Source: Streptomyces hundungensis (GTDB lineage Bacteria; Actinomycetota; Actinomycetes; Streptomycetales; Streptomycetaceae). From it: a stretch of DNA of 64,000 nt. The position numbers and the translations under genes were made by a program. The notes below the pieces were generated by a model, which was given only the letters and a program-made list of their open reading frames with translations, searched no databases and was not told the origin of the DNA. Position 1 is the stretch's first letter. Each line of letters opens with the position of its first letter. Below are positions 15,805 to 24,863 of this stretch, one piece after another. The stretch covers positions 7,998,001 to 8,062,000 of the forward strand of contig NZ_CP032698.1 in the NCBI RefSeq assembly GCF_003627815.1. Reading direction: 5' to 3'.

Positions 15805-16368
15805 ATGGAAGATGGGACGGTGACAGCGGAAGTGAGCGAGATCGTTCTGAGTAAGCAGGACCTTCGTGCGGTCGTCGAGTTCGCGGCGTCGTGTGCGGAG
15901 GCAGCGCTCGAGACATTCGAGGCCGATCAGCCGGGGGACTCGCGGCCGCGGGATGCTGTTTGTGCCGCGTGGGAGTTCGCCCGGGGCGGCGAACGGGGAA
16001 AGCTTCTGCGCGACACCGCGTCGGCTGCCCTGAAGGCGGCCAAGAGCGCGGACAGTGCTGCGGCGCGCGAGGCGGCCTGGGCAGCGATGTCCGCGGCAGG
16101 CGCCGCCTACCTGCACCCCTTGGCCAAGGCCACCCAGGTCAAGCACATTCTGGGCGCCGGCGCCTACGCCGCCAGAGCAGCCGAACTGGTCGCCGGTGAC
16201 GATCGGAGTGTGGGCGCCGGGCAGCTTGAGCAGATGGTGCAGCGTGCGACACCCACCGTCGTTGACGTGCTCAAACGCTTCCCTGAGGCGCCGAGCGGCG
16301 GCGGACGAGTCGGTGAGCTGATCCGCACGCTGGACGCCGAGCTTCGTTTGCTCACCTTCCCCGCATGA
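15805..16368 (+). CDS. Putative immunity protein (Imm5-like, Ala-rich helical)
   Basis: This 187-residue, strongly alanine-rich helical protein has the pattern DSRPRDAVCAAWEFARG followed by repeated AAREAAWAAMSAA-type helices. That resembles the Imm5-like domain of predicted polymorphic-toxin immunity proteins. No toxin gene adjoins it, so immunity is a family-based guess. ATG 15805 is the first start inside the conserved part; GTG 15820 and an upstream GTG at 15706 are alternatives. Confidence 0.5.
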   Translation: MEDGTVTAEVSEIVLSKQDLRAVVEFAASCAEAALETFEADQPGDSRPRDAVCAAWEFARGGERGKLLRDTASAALKAAKSADSAAAREAAWAAMSAAGAAYLHPLAKATQVKHILGAGAYAARAAELVAGDDRSVGAGQLEQMVQRATPTVVDVLKRFPEAPSGGGRVGELIRTLDAELRLLTFPA

Positions 16369-16450
16369 CGTCCAGCGTTCCGCTCAGCGTTCCGTTCAGC
16401 CGGCGCGGCCGTAAGCCAGTGCTTAAGCGCGGGAGCGGGCGGCGGCGGCG

Positions 16451-16666
16451 TCAGCTCTGTGCGGCGTCGTCGTTCGCCTGCGCGTCGTTCTCCGCGGTGC
16501 CTGCCTTCTCCCGCATCTTGCGCACCAGCTCGGCCTTCTGGTCGGCGGCACTCTGGCGGTCGAGGTTGCGGTGCGGGCCGTTGTTCTGCCGTTCGGCGCG
16601 GGACAGCCGCTTGCGCTGGCCGCCACCCATGCCCACGGGGTTGTTGATGTTCTTGCTCACGGTCAT
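16451..16666 (-). CDS. DUF6243-family small protein
   Basis: This 71-residue basic, disordered-looking protein contains NNPVGMGGGQRKRLSRAERQ and NNGPHRNLDRQSAADQKAEL, which I recognise as the DUF6243 family widespread in Streptomyces. GGAGC precedes ATG 16666. Function is unknown. It is convergent with the Imm5-like gene. Confidence 0.8.
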   Translation of the reverse strand: MTVSKNINNPVGMGGGQRKRLSRAERQNNGPHRNLDRQSAADQKAELVRKMREKAGTAENDAQANDDAAQS

Positions 16667-17017
16667 GGGTGCTCCGGTAAGGGTGTGAAGTGATCTGCGG
16701 ATTCAGGGGTGGGGGACGGGCGGGGGCGCGTCTCGCGACGTCATCGGGAGCCCGTCACGCTCGCACTCGTAAATCGGCGTCTGGACATACGACAATGACG
16801 TTACCTGGTTCCCTCGGCCCTGCACACCAGCTCTTTGGCCCGCCTGGTACCGGCCCGTCTTTCAGCAAGCGCCCGGAGCAACCGTTGCCCGGAGGGACCT
16901 GAGCGCCGTCGGCGTCCGTCGCCGGTTGCACCGTGCGTAAAGCGCTGCTTTCACTGCGATGCGTTGCCCTTCGATGCGAGGCCCCCCACGCCAGGTCGCA
17001 TGTGCCCGCTCAGGGGG
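16667..17017. other. Intergenic region without a supported gene
   Basis: These 351 bp hold the upstream region of the DUF6243 gene and the downstream side of the M15 peptidase gene. Frames here lack codon bias and ribosome binding sites. I see no strong hairpin or repeat. Confidence 0.6.
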
Positions 17018-17689
17018 TCACGCCGAGCGCCCGTTGGCCGAGAAGTGCTGGTAGTCCGGCGGGTCCCAGCGGCCACCCCATTGCCAGCCGGCCTCGCTCA
17101 TCGCATGGGTGATCACGTCCCCGGGGTGGATCATGCCCTTCGCCTGCTGGGACCGGTCCAGGAAGGCCGCACCTGCCTCCGGATACACCTCCTCGTTCAC
17201 GTCGACGTACGGGTTCTCCAGGGTGTTGATGTCCACCGCGTCCCCGTACGAGTGCTCCGAGACATGGGACGGATCGCCGGTGACCGCGCGGCAGTTGAAG
17301 GCCGAGGTGTTGTCGGCGGCCATCGCCGCCTCGTCGTCGCCGTCGAATTCGGCCATCACCCGCATCTGCCGAATGGGGAATTTCGCTTGCAGGGCCCGAC
17401 CGAACACCTCGAGCAGCGGGGCCACCGCCCGCTCGCGCACGACGAGTTCGCCACGGTGGACCTGGTCGTCGAAGCCCCAGTGATTCATCTGCACGAGCCG
17501 CAGGCCGGACGGCGGGACCGGGCAGCCGGGATGCCAGCTGAGGCCCAGCTTCGCTGCCGGGACGGCGGTGACGACGGCGTCGAGGACGGGAGCGGACGGG
17601 CGGGCTACGGCGACAGGGCCGGGAAGGCCGCAAAGGGTAACGGCGCACACCACGAGCGTGGCGGCGGTACGGGACCGGATCTTGCTCAC
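17018..17689 (-). CDS. Secreted M15-family D-Ala-D-Ala-type carboxypeptidase
   Basis: This 223-residue protein has a signal peptide (MSKIRSRTAATLVVC core, cut near VAVA-RP) and an M15 zinc peptidase domain. The metal ligands are His and Asp in HSYGDAVD and the last His in YQHFS. FNCRAVTGDPSHVSEHS is the usual approach to the site. It probably trims cell-wall peptides or D-Ala-D-Ala dipeptides outside the cell. GTG 17689 starts the signal peptide; its ribosome binding site is weak. Confidence 0.85.
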   Translation of the reverse strand: MSKIRSRTAATLVVCAVTLCGLPGPVAVARPSAPVLDAVVTAVPAAKLGLSWHPGCPVPPSGLRLVQMNHWGFDDQVHRGELVVRERAVAPLLEVFGRALQAKFPIRQMRVMAEFDGDDEAAMAADNTSAFNCRAVTGDPSHVSEHSYGDAVDINTLENPYVDVNEEVYPEAGAAFLDRSQQAKGMIHPGDVITHAMSEAGWQWGGRWDPPDYQHFSANGRSA

Positions 17690-17782
17690 CGGACAGACAT
17701 AGCGCGTCCCCGTCGCCCGAACACCCTGGGCGTCTGGAACGCGGGAGGCTGCGCGAAAACTTCCCCCGAATGCAGGGATCTC

Positions 17783-17813
17783 GTCCCTGCCCGTCCCTGC
17801 CCGTCCCTGCCCG
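17783..17813. repeat. 10-bp tandem repeat, three copies
   Basis: CCGTCCCTGC is repeated head to tail (17781-17810, then CCGTC) in the 395-bp gene-free stretch 17690-18084 upstream of the M15 peptidase. Otherwise that stretch contains no supported gene. The repeat may be slippage-derived. Confidence 0.7.
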
Positions 17814-18084
17814 TCGCGAAAGCTGGGCGGGACCGGCCGCGCGCGAGGGCAGCGGATCGAGACCGCTCCGGCGTGAACCGGACGCACCCCTACAGCCCCC
17901 GGCCGGACCCGGCAGCCGAACCGCGCCCGCCCCGACGGCGCAGCGCAACCGTGGGAGTCCGGAAGCCGAGGCATTCCGGTTGGCGGTGGCGAGTGTCCCG
18001 AAGTGAACAGTGGGCCGTGAGGGGTGAGACTTGAGGGAACCGGGCCAGGCGTCGCCCGGTACTCCTGCGAAGCAAGGGAAGAAC

Positions 18085-18378
18085 ATGGCCTGGGCATCTT
18101 GGACCACGGTGGGCATCCATGTACTTCCGGGCGTCGTGCAGGCCGAGGAGTTCGGCCAGATGCAGGGAGACCTCACCATCCACACCACCTGGTCGGACCA
18201 CGAGGCACACCTCGCCGTGCAGTACTCCGGCGCCTCCGAGTGGTACGCCCTCGTGGGCAGCCCCGTGCCCTGCCACTCCGAGGAGGACAGCCGCGCCTAT
18301 CACCAGGCCGTGGTGGACGGCGTGCGCGAAGGGGAGCGGGCACAGGACGTACTGAGGCGACTGTCCCGGACGGCCTGA
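18085..18378 (+). CDS. Hypothetical protein
   Basis: This 97-residue soluble protein starts MAWASWTTVGIHVLPGVVQA and has an alternating beta pattern followed by an acidic helix. AAGGGAAG precedes ATG 18085. I do not recognise the family. No membrane segment or signal peptide is seen. It stands alone between the M15 gene and the DUF5133 gene. Confidence 0.6.
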   Translation: MAWASWTTVGIHVLPGVVQAEEFGQMQGDLTIHTTWSDHEAHLAVQYSGASEWYALVGSPVPCHSEEDSRAYHQAVVDGVREGERAQDVLRRLSRTA

Positions 18379-18656
18379 GCACGGGAGCACGGATTTGTTC
18401 GGCGGGGGGCGAGGGCGGAGCCAGGCCGCAGGGGTGGGCTTCGGGGCGCATCGCCGGTGCCGGGGGCGGGGCTGCGTCCGGCGCGCCAGGACCGATTCCG
18501 GCATCGGGTTTCCCTCCAGGTCCTCTCCACTGGCCGCGCCGATATTGGCTGTCGCCCCCCCGGTCCTGGCCGCCCCCGCTTCGGCATGTGTGATGGCCAC
18601 GATTCGGGGCAGACGGGACACGAAACCTACACACCATGACAAAAGGGACGAAACGG

Positions 18657-18896
18657 ATGTTGATGGCCCACCCCGCGGTCCTGAAGAACCTGATCGAGCA
18701 GTACGAGACCCTGAGCGTTCCGCAGGTCGCACACGCCGGCACCCCCGAGGTGCAGCGGCGGCTCGACGACCTCGCCTACACCCTGTGCGTGTCCACCGGC
18801 ACCCGGGACATCGGCGCCGCCCTCGCCGTGGCCCGCCATCAACTCACCGACACCGCCGCGCACCATTCCCACGAGGGCGCCCTCCAGGCCGCGTGA
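18657..18896 (+). CDS. DUF5133-domain protein
   Basis: This 79-residue protein contains MLMAHPAVLKNLIEQYETLS and YTLCVSTGTRDIGAALAVAR, the hallmark segments of DUF5133, a small Streptomyces-specific family. ATG 18657 follows AAAGGGA. An in-frame ATG at 18636 is less likely. Function is unknown. Confidence 0.85.
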   Translation: MLMAHPAVLKNLIEQYETLSVPQVAHAGTPEVQRRLDDLAYTLCVSTGTRDIGAALAVARHQLTDTAAHHSHEGALQAA

Positions 18897-18984
18897 CGCC
18901 CGGCGGGGGCGGGCCGCCGGTTGTGTGCCGTCCCCGTGGTGCACCACCTGCCGGGGGTGGCACCGGCCGCGCCCGTCCCGTGGG

Positions 18985-19064
18985 GCCGGGACATGCGACA
19001 CCCCTTAGGGACCCTGAGGGGGCTGGCCCCCTGGAGGAGCCGGGGGGCCGCTCCATGTCCCGGC
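18985..19064 (+). promoter_or_regulatory. Large imperfect hairpin element upstream of the lipase-like gene
   Basis: GCCGGGACATG (18985-18995) pairs perfectly with CATGTCCCGGC (19054-19064). Inside, CACCCC can pair with GGGGGG, and AGGGGG/CCCCCT forms an inner hairpin near 19017-19032. The whole 80-nt unit ends 28 bases before ATG 19092. It may be a terminator of the DUF5133 unit or a structured 5' leader of the hydrolase gene. Confidence 0.45.
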
Positions 19065-19091
19065 ACAGCGGTCGGCAGGCATGATCCAGCC

Positions 19092-20315
19092 ATGACTTCA
19101 CGGCGTACACAAGCACGCATCCTGGTCGGCGCGGCGGCCCTCGGCACCGTATCCGCCCTCATGGCACCGGTCTCGGCGACCGCGGACTCTTCCGGCGCGC
19201 AGTTACAAGGAGGGGCCGTCGTCTCCGTCGAGCGAGCGGTCGACCTCACAGCGGAGCAAGTGGCGGGACAGCTTCAGGGGAAGATCGACTCGTCCCAGGT
19301 CCGCTACGGCGTAACCGCCTATCGGGTCACCTACCGCACCACGGACAGCGGGGGCGCCCGCACGACGGCGAGCCAACTCGTCGTGCTGCCCAAGAACGGG
19401 GCGCGCCATCTGTCCACCGTCTCCTGGCTGCACGGCACCACCGTCTACCGCAAGGACGTCGCCTCGGAGAATCCGCAGTCGACCGACCGGCTCGTCGCCC
19501 TCCTGCTCGCGTCGACCGGGCGAGCGGTCTCCGCACCCGACTACGTCGGCCTCGGTTCGGGCGAAGGCTTCCACCCCTACGGCGACCCCGCGGCCACCGT
19601 CGCGGCCTCGGTGGACGGCCTGCGGGCGGCGCGGGCCGTGGCCCACCGCAACGGCCGGGAACTGGAGCGGAAGGTGGACGTCAGCGGCTTCTCGCAGGGT
19701 GGCCCCGCGACCATGCTGGTGGGCCGGGCGCTACAACAGGAGGGCGCCGACCGCTACTTCCGGCTGGGAGCACTCGCACCGGTCAGCGGCCCCTACAACC
19801 TCTCCGTCTTCGAGGCCGCCGCAGCAAACGACGAGATCAACAACTCCGGCCTCTATCTCGCCTACTTCGTGACCGCCTGGAACAGGATGTACGGCCTGTA
19901 CGCCTCGCCCAATGATGCCTTCGCTTCCGGTTACGCCGACGACGTGGAGGGTCTCTTCGACGGCTATCACACCCCCAAGGACATCACGAAGGTACTCCCG
20001 ACGACCTCCAAGGTCCTGTTCAAGGAGGATTTCCTGAACAAGGTCCGCAAGCCCGACGGTGTCCTGAAGGACAGGCTGCGCCCGATGGACCACACCTGTG
20101 ACTGGCGGCCCGACGTACCGGTGGAGATCTTCTACGGTCGGGGCGACAAGGACGTCGACCCCGGCCACACGGCGTACTGCGCCGCCCAGTTGAGGCAGAA
20201 CGACGCGGCTCCGCGAGTGACCGACGTCGGCGACTACGACCACAACGGGTCGGTTCTCCAAGCCGTGCCCCGGATCATCCGGTTCTTCGACGAGTCGGCG
20301 GCGAAGGGCAACTGA
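19092..20315 (+). CDS. Secreted alpha/beta-hydrolase (lipase/esterase-like)
   Basis: This 407-residue protein has a signal peptide (MTSRRTQARILVGAAALG, cut after ATA near residue 32). The alpha/beta-hydrolase domain resembles secretory lipases: the nucleophile is in VSGFSQGGPA, an Asp follows in YGRGDKDVDPGH, and a late His in DYDHNG. It probably hydrolyses lipid or aryl esters outside the cell. The 80-nt hairpin element lies upstream. It is convergent with the dioxygenase gene. Confidence 0.85.
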   Translation: MTSRRTQARILVGAAALGTVSALMAPVSATADSSGAQLQGGAVVSVERAVDLTAEQVAGQLQGKIDSSQVRYGVTAYRVTYRTTDSGGARTTASQLVVLPKNGARHLSTVSWLHGTTVYRKDVASENPQSTDRLVALLLASTGRAVSAPDYVGLGSGEGFHPYGDPAATVAASVDGLRAARAVAHRNGRELERKVDVSGFSQGGPATMLVGRALQQEGADRYFRLGALAPVSGPYNLSVFEAAAANDEINNSGLYLAYFVTAWNRMYGLYASPNDAFASGYADDVEGLFDGYHTPKDITKVLPTTSKVLFKEDFLNKVRKPDGVLKDRLRPMDHTCDWRPDVPVEIFYGRGDKDVDPGHTAYCAAQLRQNDAAPRVTDVGDYDHNGSVLQAVPRIIRFFDESAAKGN

Positions 20316-20397
20316 CGCGCCACCAAAGGCGGTTGGTCGAGCTGTGGGGTGGACGGGGGCGGGTGGTGCGAGCGAAGGGCGGGGGGCGCGGACTGCG

Positions 20398-21237
20398 TCA
20401 GGCGCGCTGCCAGAGTGCGGGGACGTTCGGGGGCTCCCACCCCGGGATGGCGGTGTGGGCCTGGAGGCAGCGGTAGGAGACACCGGCGTAGGTCACCACG
20501 TCGCCGGCGCGGTAGGCCGTTCCCGCAGCCCACGTGCCCGAGGGAGGTGTGGTCGGCGGGGTGGTCGGGCCCGCGGGGGCGTCCAGGACGAAGTCGTACG
20601 TGGCCTCGCGTGCCGGGCCGACCTGGCGGACGTTCATGAGCAGGCGGGCGTCGAAGATGGTGTCCGTGCTGTTGCGGGGCTCGCCCGGGAAGTACAGCTG
20701 GGTGGTGATGATTCGGCCGCCCGGGGCTTGCAGCTTGACGTGGATGTGGCGCGTGCGGCCCGGGTAGAGCCCGGGCACGATCGTGATCAGGCTGAACGCG
20801 CCCTGGCCGGTACTGAATTGGTGGCCACGGAACGAGTAACCGGTGTTGTCGTAGTCGCCGTTGTCGTCGGCCTGCCAGAAGTCGAGGAGCGCGCCGGAGA
20901 TCGGTCGGCAGCTTCGGTTGAAGACGTACCCGCTGACCGTGAGACGCGTGCCCGGCGTGCTGGCGGTGATCAGCGAGCTGCGCAGGGGCGAGTTGGGTTT
21001 GAAGTAGGGGCCCTCGATCTGCTCGACGGTCGGCCCGTCCCCGTCGTGACACTGCGGAGTGGTCTCCAGAGGCGCGGCCGAGGTACCGCGATCACGGGCC
21101 AGGGCCACGCCGCCACGAAGGAGCAGGGGCGTCGCGCCCAGGGCTGCCGCGGCGCGCAGCACCGATTTGCGGCTGATGTGGCGGGACTTGGCGTCTTCGG
21201 CGGATGGTGTTTCGGTCGGCTCATCGGAAGCGGACAT
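20398..21237 (-). CDS. Exported intradiol ring-cleavage dioxygenase with C-terminal carbohydrate-binding module
   Basis: This 279-residue protein starts with a Tat-like signal (SRKSVLRAAAALGATPLLL). The catechol-type intradiol dioxygenase domain keeps the iron ligands: Tyr in DNTGYSFRGH, Tyr in GLYPGRTRHIHV, and the two His of RHIH. After a Pro/Thr linker it ends in a CBM5/12-like module (WAAGTAYRAGDVVTYAGVSY). An extracellular enzyme of this layout is known from a biomass-degrading Streptomyces; it cleaves catechols while bound to polysaccharide. The AraC gene immediately upstream on the same strand probably controls it. GAGGT precedes ATG 21237. Confidence 0.88.
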   Translation of the reverse strand: MSASDEPTETPSAEDAKSRHISRKSVLRAAAALGATPLLLRGGVALARDRGTSAAPLETTPQCHDGDGPTVEQIEGPYFKPNSPLRSSLITASTPGTRLTVSGYVFNRSCRPISGALLDFWQADDNGDYDNTGYSFRGHQFSTGQGAFSLITIVPGLYPGRTRHIHVKLQAPGGRIITTQLYFPGEPRNSTDTIFDARLLMNVRQVGPAREATYDFVLDAPAGPTTPPTTPPSGTWAAGTAYRAGDVVTYAGVSYRCLQAHTAIPGWEPPNVPALWQRA

Positions 21238-21363
21238 CGCTGACCTCCTGGAGGGCGGTGGAGACGTGTGTGCTCGACGAAGGGCTCGGTTCGCTGTGCC
21301 GCGGCAGGGCGGGCCGCCCGTGCTGTGACCGGCGAGGGGCTGCCTGAGGTGCCAGCAGTCAAG

Positions 21364-22299
21364 CTATGAGCCGTCCGGGTCGGCCGCGATGGACTCGATC
21401 CGGGGATCGTGGTGATTTCCTCCGGCACCGGCGCGGAACTCGCCGGGCGACATACCGGTCTCCCGCCGGAAGAACCGGCAGAAGTAGGCGGGGTCCCGGA
21501 ATCCGACCGCGCTGCCGACCTGACGGACAGACAATTGCGTTGCCAGGAGCAGGCGTTTTGCCTCAAGGGTCCTCTGTAGGCGGATCAGGCCGCCTGGTGT
21601 CAGGCCCGTCGACTGCCGCACCAGGGCATTCAGATGGCCTGCGGACATGCCGAGCTGCTGCGCGTACGAGTCGACCGAGCGGCAGACGCCGCCGGGCAGC
21701 CGCAGGAGGCGGCCGAAGTCTGCCGCCACCTCGGTGGCGCGGCTGTGCGTCGCCGTCTCCTCGGCGGACGAACAGGTGCGCAGCGCCCGCACGATGAGGA
21801 TGTGCAGACTCGCACGGAGCAGCTTCCGGTAGCCGGGCCGCAGGTCCCGGTGCTCCGCCGCCATGTCGGCCAGGAGCGCTTCGATGGGCTGGGACTGATC
21901 GCCTGGAGCGTGGCCGGGCACGGAGGACAGGGACCGGAGTGCGGCCACGTCCTGGGGCCGTGAGAGCAGGAAGTCCTCATTGAACAGCACGACGTGTCCC
22001 GTGAGCTGCTCGGCGTCCGCCCAATGGTGTATCTGGCCCGGCGCGATGACGCACAACTGCGGTGGATTCAGGGGACGTTGGATCGAGTCGAGGACGTGGG
22101 CGCCGTGGCCGCCGGTGACGTACACGATCTCGTAAAAGGTGTGACGGTGAGGGAAGTTGGCCCGCGAGAGCGCCCCGATGGTGTCGAAGGTGCCGATGGC
22201 GAAGGGGAGGAGGTGGGGGAGGGGGACTTCGAGACGGTGCAGCGGGATGTCGAGGCTCGGGGCGTGCCGTGACTCGTCCATCACGGCAGTCTGGGACAT
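21364..22299 (-). CDS. AraC-family transcriptional regulator
   Basis: This 311-residue regulator has an N-terminal cupin-type sensor (FPHRHTFYEIVYVTGGHGAH) and two C-terminal helix-turn-helix motifs (about residues 190-295, ending GFRDPAYFCRFFRRETGMSP). ATG 22299 or ATG 22281 could start it; neither has a clear ribosome binding site. It lies directly upstream of, and in line with, the intradiol dioxygenase gene, so an aromatic ligand is plausible. The double-psi barrel gene on the other side is divergent and may share its promoter region. Confidence 0.88.
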   Translation of the reverse strand: MSQTAVMDESRHAPSLDIPLHRLEVPLPHLLPFAIGTFDTIGALSRANFPHRHTFYEIVYVTGGHGAHVLDSIQRPLNPPQLCVIAPGQIHHWADAEQLTGHVVLFNEDFLLSRPQDVAALRSLSSVPGHAPGDQSQPIEALLADMAAEHRDLRPGYRKLLRASLHILIVRALRTCSSAEETATHSRATEVAADFGRLLRLPGGVCRSVDSYAQQLGMSAGHLNALVRQSTGLTPGGLIRLQRTLEAKRLLLATQLSVRQVGSAVGFRDPAYFCRFFRRETGMSPGEFRAGAGGNHHDPRIESIAADPDGS

Positions 22300-22431
22300 C
22301 GTCCGCGGGTAGGTCCAGACCAGTTGATGGGATTGAGCCCGCTCGCTCGGGGAGTACGCGGGGTATCCACTTCCTGGACGGAACCGGGCATTAGTCGGGC
22401 GTTAGCGGGCCCGGGCAGTCTCGAGCGAACC

Positions 22432-23226
22432 ATGAGACAACGACGAATACTGACCGCCGCCTTTGCCTCCATACTGGCGACCGCCTCCGCCGCCGTGATC
22501 ACCGTTTCCGCCTCGGCATCGGAAAGCACGGGCCTCGCCGCTCCGGCCGGGTGTTCACCGAAGCCCACGCTGAAACCTTCGAAGAAGCCGACTCCGAATC
22601 CGACGACGAAGGCTCCGAAGGAGCCGACACCCGCACCCACCACGAAGCCGCCGAAGGAGCCCACTCCGGACCCCACGACCAAGCCGCCGAAGCCGGGCCG
22701 TGCCGAGGAGGAGCCGCAGCCACAGGCGACCGTGGTCGGTGTGCCGGAGCCGCTGGCGACCGTGGCAGTCGAGCCCCAGGCGACGGTTGCGGGCGCGCCG
22801 GAACCGCAGGCCACTGTGGTGGTTGCGCCGCAGGCCACGGTGGCCGGCGTTCCGGAGCCCGAGGCGACCGTGGCGGTCGACGACGCCGTCGAGTCGATGG
22901 GTTGCCCCACCGGGGATCCGAAGAAGGGGTTCACCAACGCCCGCGCGACCTTCTACTCCACCGGGCTGGGCGCCTGCGGCAAGGTCAGCAATGACGAAGA
23001 CTTCGTCGTCGCCCTCAACTCCGCTCAATTCGGTGCCGGCTACCCGGGCCCGCAGTGCGGAAAGCACATCAAGATCACGTACAAGGGGAAGTCGGCCACC
23101 GCCACCATCGTGGATGAGTGCCCCGCCTGTTCCTACGCGGGGCTCGACTTGTCGCCGGGTCTCTTCAGGCACTTCGCCAGCCAGGATGAGAGGGCCATCT
23201 ACGTCGACTGGAAGTTCACCGGGTAG
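22432..23226 (+). CDS. Secreted double-psi beta-barrel (barwin/expansin-like) protein with repeat linker
   Basis: This 264-residue protein has a signal peptide (MRQRRILTAAFASILATASA). A Pro/Thr/Lys-rich linker with repeated PTPxPTTKPPKE blocks follows, then a second linker of about four EPQATVxGxP-like units (about residues 95-150). The C-terminal domain starts near ARATFYSTG and has DPBB features: CGK, AGYPGPQCGKHI, IVDECPACSYAGLDLSPGLF. This domain type occurs in expansins, RlpA-like proteins and the Streptomyces papain inhibitor. It may be a wall-loosening protein or a protease inhibitor. Confidence 0.8.
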   Translation: MRQRRILTAAFASILATASAAVITVSASASESTGLAAPAGCSPKPTLKPSKKPTPNPTTKAPKEPTPAPTTKPPKEPTPDPTTKPPKPGRAEEEPQPQATVVGVPEPLATVAVEPQATVAGAPEPQATVVVAPQATVAGVPEPEATVAVDDAVESMGCPTGDPKKGFTNARATFYSTGLGACGKVSNDEDFVVALNSAQFGAGYPGPQCGKHIKITYKGKSATATIVDECPACSYAGLDLSPGLFRHFASQDERAIYVDWKFTG

Positions 23227-23301
23227 CCGCATCGTTTCCGACGCCCCCGCGTCTTGACGCCTGTCGCATCGGCGGGGGGAACGGCCGTGTGGCCGAAGCA
23301 T

Positions 23302-23335
23302 GGGCGGGCCGGACGATGTGATGTCCGGCCCGTCC
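23302..23335. terminator. Bidirectional hairpin terminator
   Basis: GGGCGGGCCGGAC and GTCCGGCCCGTCC pair over 13 bp with one mismatch around an 8-base loop. It lies between the convergent double-psi barrel and GNAT genes, so it can end both transcripts. Confidence 0.8.
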
Positions 23336-23343
23336 GTCCGCCG

Positions 23344-24225
23344 CTAGAGGTCGAGTTGGTACTGGAGTGTCGTGTGCGTCGGCACGTAGCCGAGGCTGTC
23401 GTTGATCTGCCTCATGGGCGTGTTGCTTTCGGCGATGTCGGTCAGGAGGCCGCCGAGGTCGGGATAGCGCCCATGAGCGTCTCGGATCGACTCGGCCTTC
23501 ATCCATCGGCCGAGGCCGTGTCCACGGTGCTCGGGCAACACGCCGGTGCCGTAGTGCTGGCCATCGCCTCTGCCATCGCCGGGGACGACCAGTTCGGTGA
23601 ACCCGGCGATCGAGTCGTCGGAGACGTCGACGGCAACGACGGTGTGCAGGTGGTCGCCGCGCTGTTCGACAGCCTTCGCCGCGGCCCGGACGCGATCCAC
23701 GTCCCAGGCCACCGTTCCGTAGTCCGTGTCGTCCATGGGCATGTCGTCCATGGCGCGACGCGAGTCGGCGAACGTCTCGGCGAGGCCGTCGGGCACGGTT
23801 CCGTGCCACGACAGCAACCGGTATCCGGGATGCGGACGCTCGACGATACGGGCGAGGCTGGTGGTGTCCGCTTGGGCCAGCGGCAGGCGGGAGAACCTCA
23901 GGGTGAGGACCTTCCTGAAACCGCGGGCCGACAGGAAGTGATCACCCGGCGATCCGGCCTCGGCCTGCGCGATGACGCAGCGTCGGGCATCCGCCCGGGC
24001 GGCGGCCACGGCGGCGTCGACGAGTTGGGAACCGACGCACTTGCGGCGTTCCGCGGGATGGACACCGACGGTCAGCTCGGCCAGGTGCTCCTGTCCGGGA
24101 CTGTTGAACAGGCGCAGAAAGGCGGTTCCGACGGGGATGGAATCGGCGTCGGACGCCAGCCATGCAAGACGCCGGCTGTTCGGGCCGTGAGCGGGGTCGG
24201 TCAGTGGGGTGATGCGAGGCGACAA
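23344..24225 (-). CDS. Tandem GNAT-domain N-acetyltransferase
   Basis: This 293-residue protein has two GNAT folds. The first contains ELTVGVHPAERRKCVGSQLV (acetyl-CoA loop partly changed), the second GTGVLPEHRGHGLGRWMK with a normal loop. The substrate is unknown; one domain probably carries the activity. A TTG at 24225 is the chosen start: CGGAG stands five bases before it, and the in-frame upstream sequence loses codon bias. Confidence 0.8.
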   Translation of the reverse strand: MSPRITPLTDPAHGPNSRRLAWLASDADSIPVGTAFLRLFNSPGQEHLAELTVGVHPAERRKCVGSQLVDAAVAAARADARRCVIAQAEAGSPGDHFLSARGFRKVLTLRFSRLPLAQADTTSLARIVERPHPGYRLLSWHGTVPDGLAETFADSRRAMDDMPMDDTDYGTVAWDVDRVRAAAKAVEQRGDHLHTVVAVDVSDDSIAGFTELVVPGDGRGDGQHYGTGVLPEHRGHGLGRWMKAESIRDAHGRYPDLGGLLTDIAESNTPMRQINDSLGYVPTHTTLQYQLDL

Positions 24226-24521
24226 GGTGTCTCCGTCGTGAGGAAGTGGCCAAGGACAGTACGCGGACTCAACTGCTGGGCACTCCTGCGCATGTGCTCC
24301 ACACCTCCTCGTCGACAACACCGGTCCCGAGCCATATCGGACGGCTGGGAGAACGTAGCTGGCCCATCGGCCCCTCGGCAAAGGGTTAACGAAAACCGGT
24401 GCGGGGGTGCGGTCGCGGCCTCGCGTTGATGGCCGCGACCAACCCGGACGAGCGCCCCCTCCGCACTCGTCCCCTTCGGTAACAACGGCTTCCACATTGC
24501 CCACTCTTCGCCCGTGAGCGG

Positions 24522-24863
24522 CTAACTCAGTCGTGTGCAGTGTGTTCCGACGTATGTGTTTCCCTCTTCCGCCTTGAGTTGATGGGCAAGGGTGCTGGCC
24601 GGGTTGACGAAGAAGTACACCGGGGGATTGTTCAGACAGTGCCAGGTTTCGTGGTCGGCCTGATTTCGCAGGGTGACCGTGGTGGCCCTGTCGGAGGGAA
24701 GTTGGCGGTTGCACTGGATGCCGACCGTGCTGAACGAGCCGCCCTTACCGATCTGGCAGGTCACGTGCGATGTCGCGTTGGCCGGGGCCGCGGTGGCGGG
24801 GATGAGACCGGCCACGGGCAGGGTGGCCATGCCGATGGAAGCCAGTAGGCGGGCTGCCTTCAT
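24522..24863 (-). CDS. Small secreted cysteine-containing protein
   Basis: This 113-residue precursor has a clear signal peptide (MKAARLLASIGMATLPVAGL, cut after ANA near residue 30). The mature part of about 80 residues holds four cysteines (TCQIG, QCNRQ, HCLNN, HCTRL), probably two disulphides. AAGGAGGAGG is an unusually strong ribosome binding site. No family is recognised. Size and disulphides suggest an extracellular inhibitor, antimicrobial or structural peptide. Confidence 0.7.
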   Translation of the reverse strand: MKAARLLASIGMATLPVAGLIPATAAPANATSHVTCQIGKGGSFSTVGIQCNRQLPSDRATTVTLRNQADHETWHCLNNPPVYFFVNPASTLAHQLKAEEGNTYVGTHCTRLS

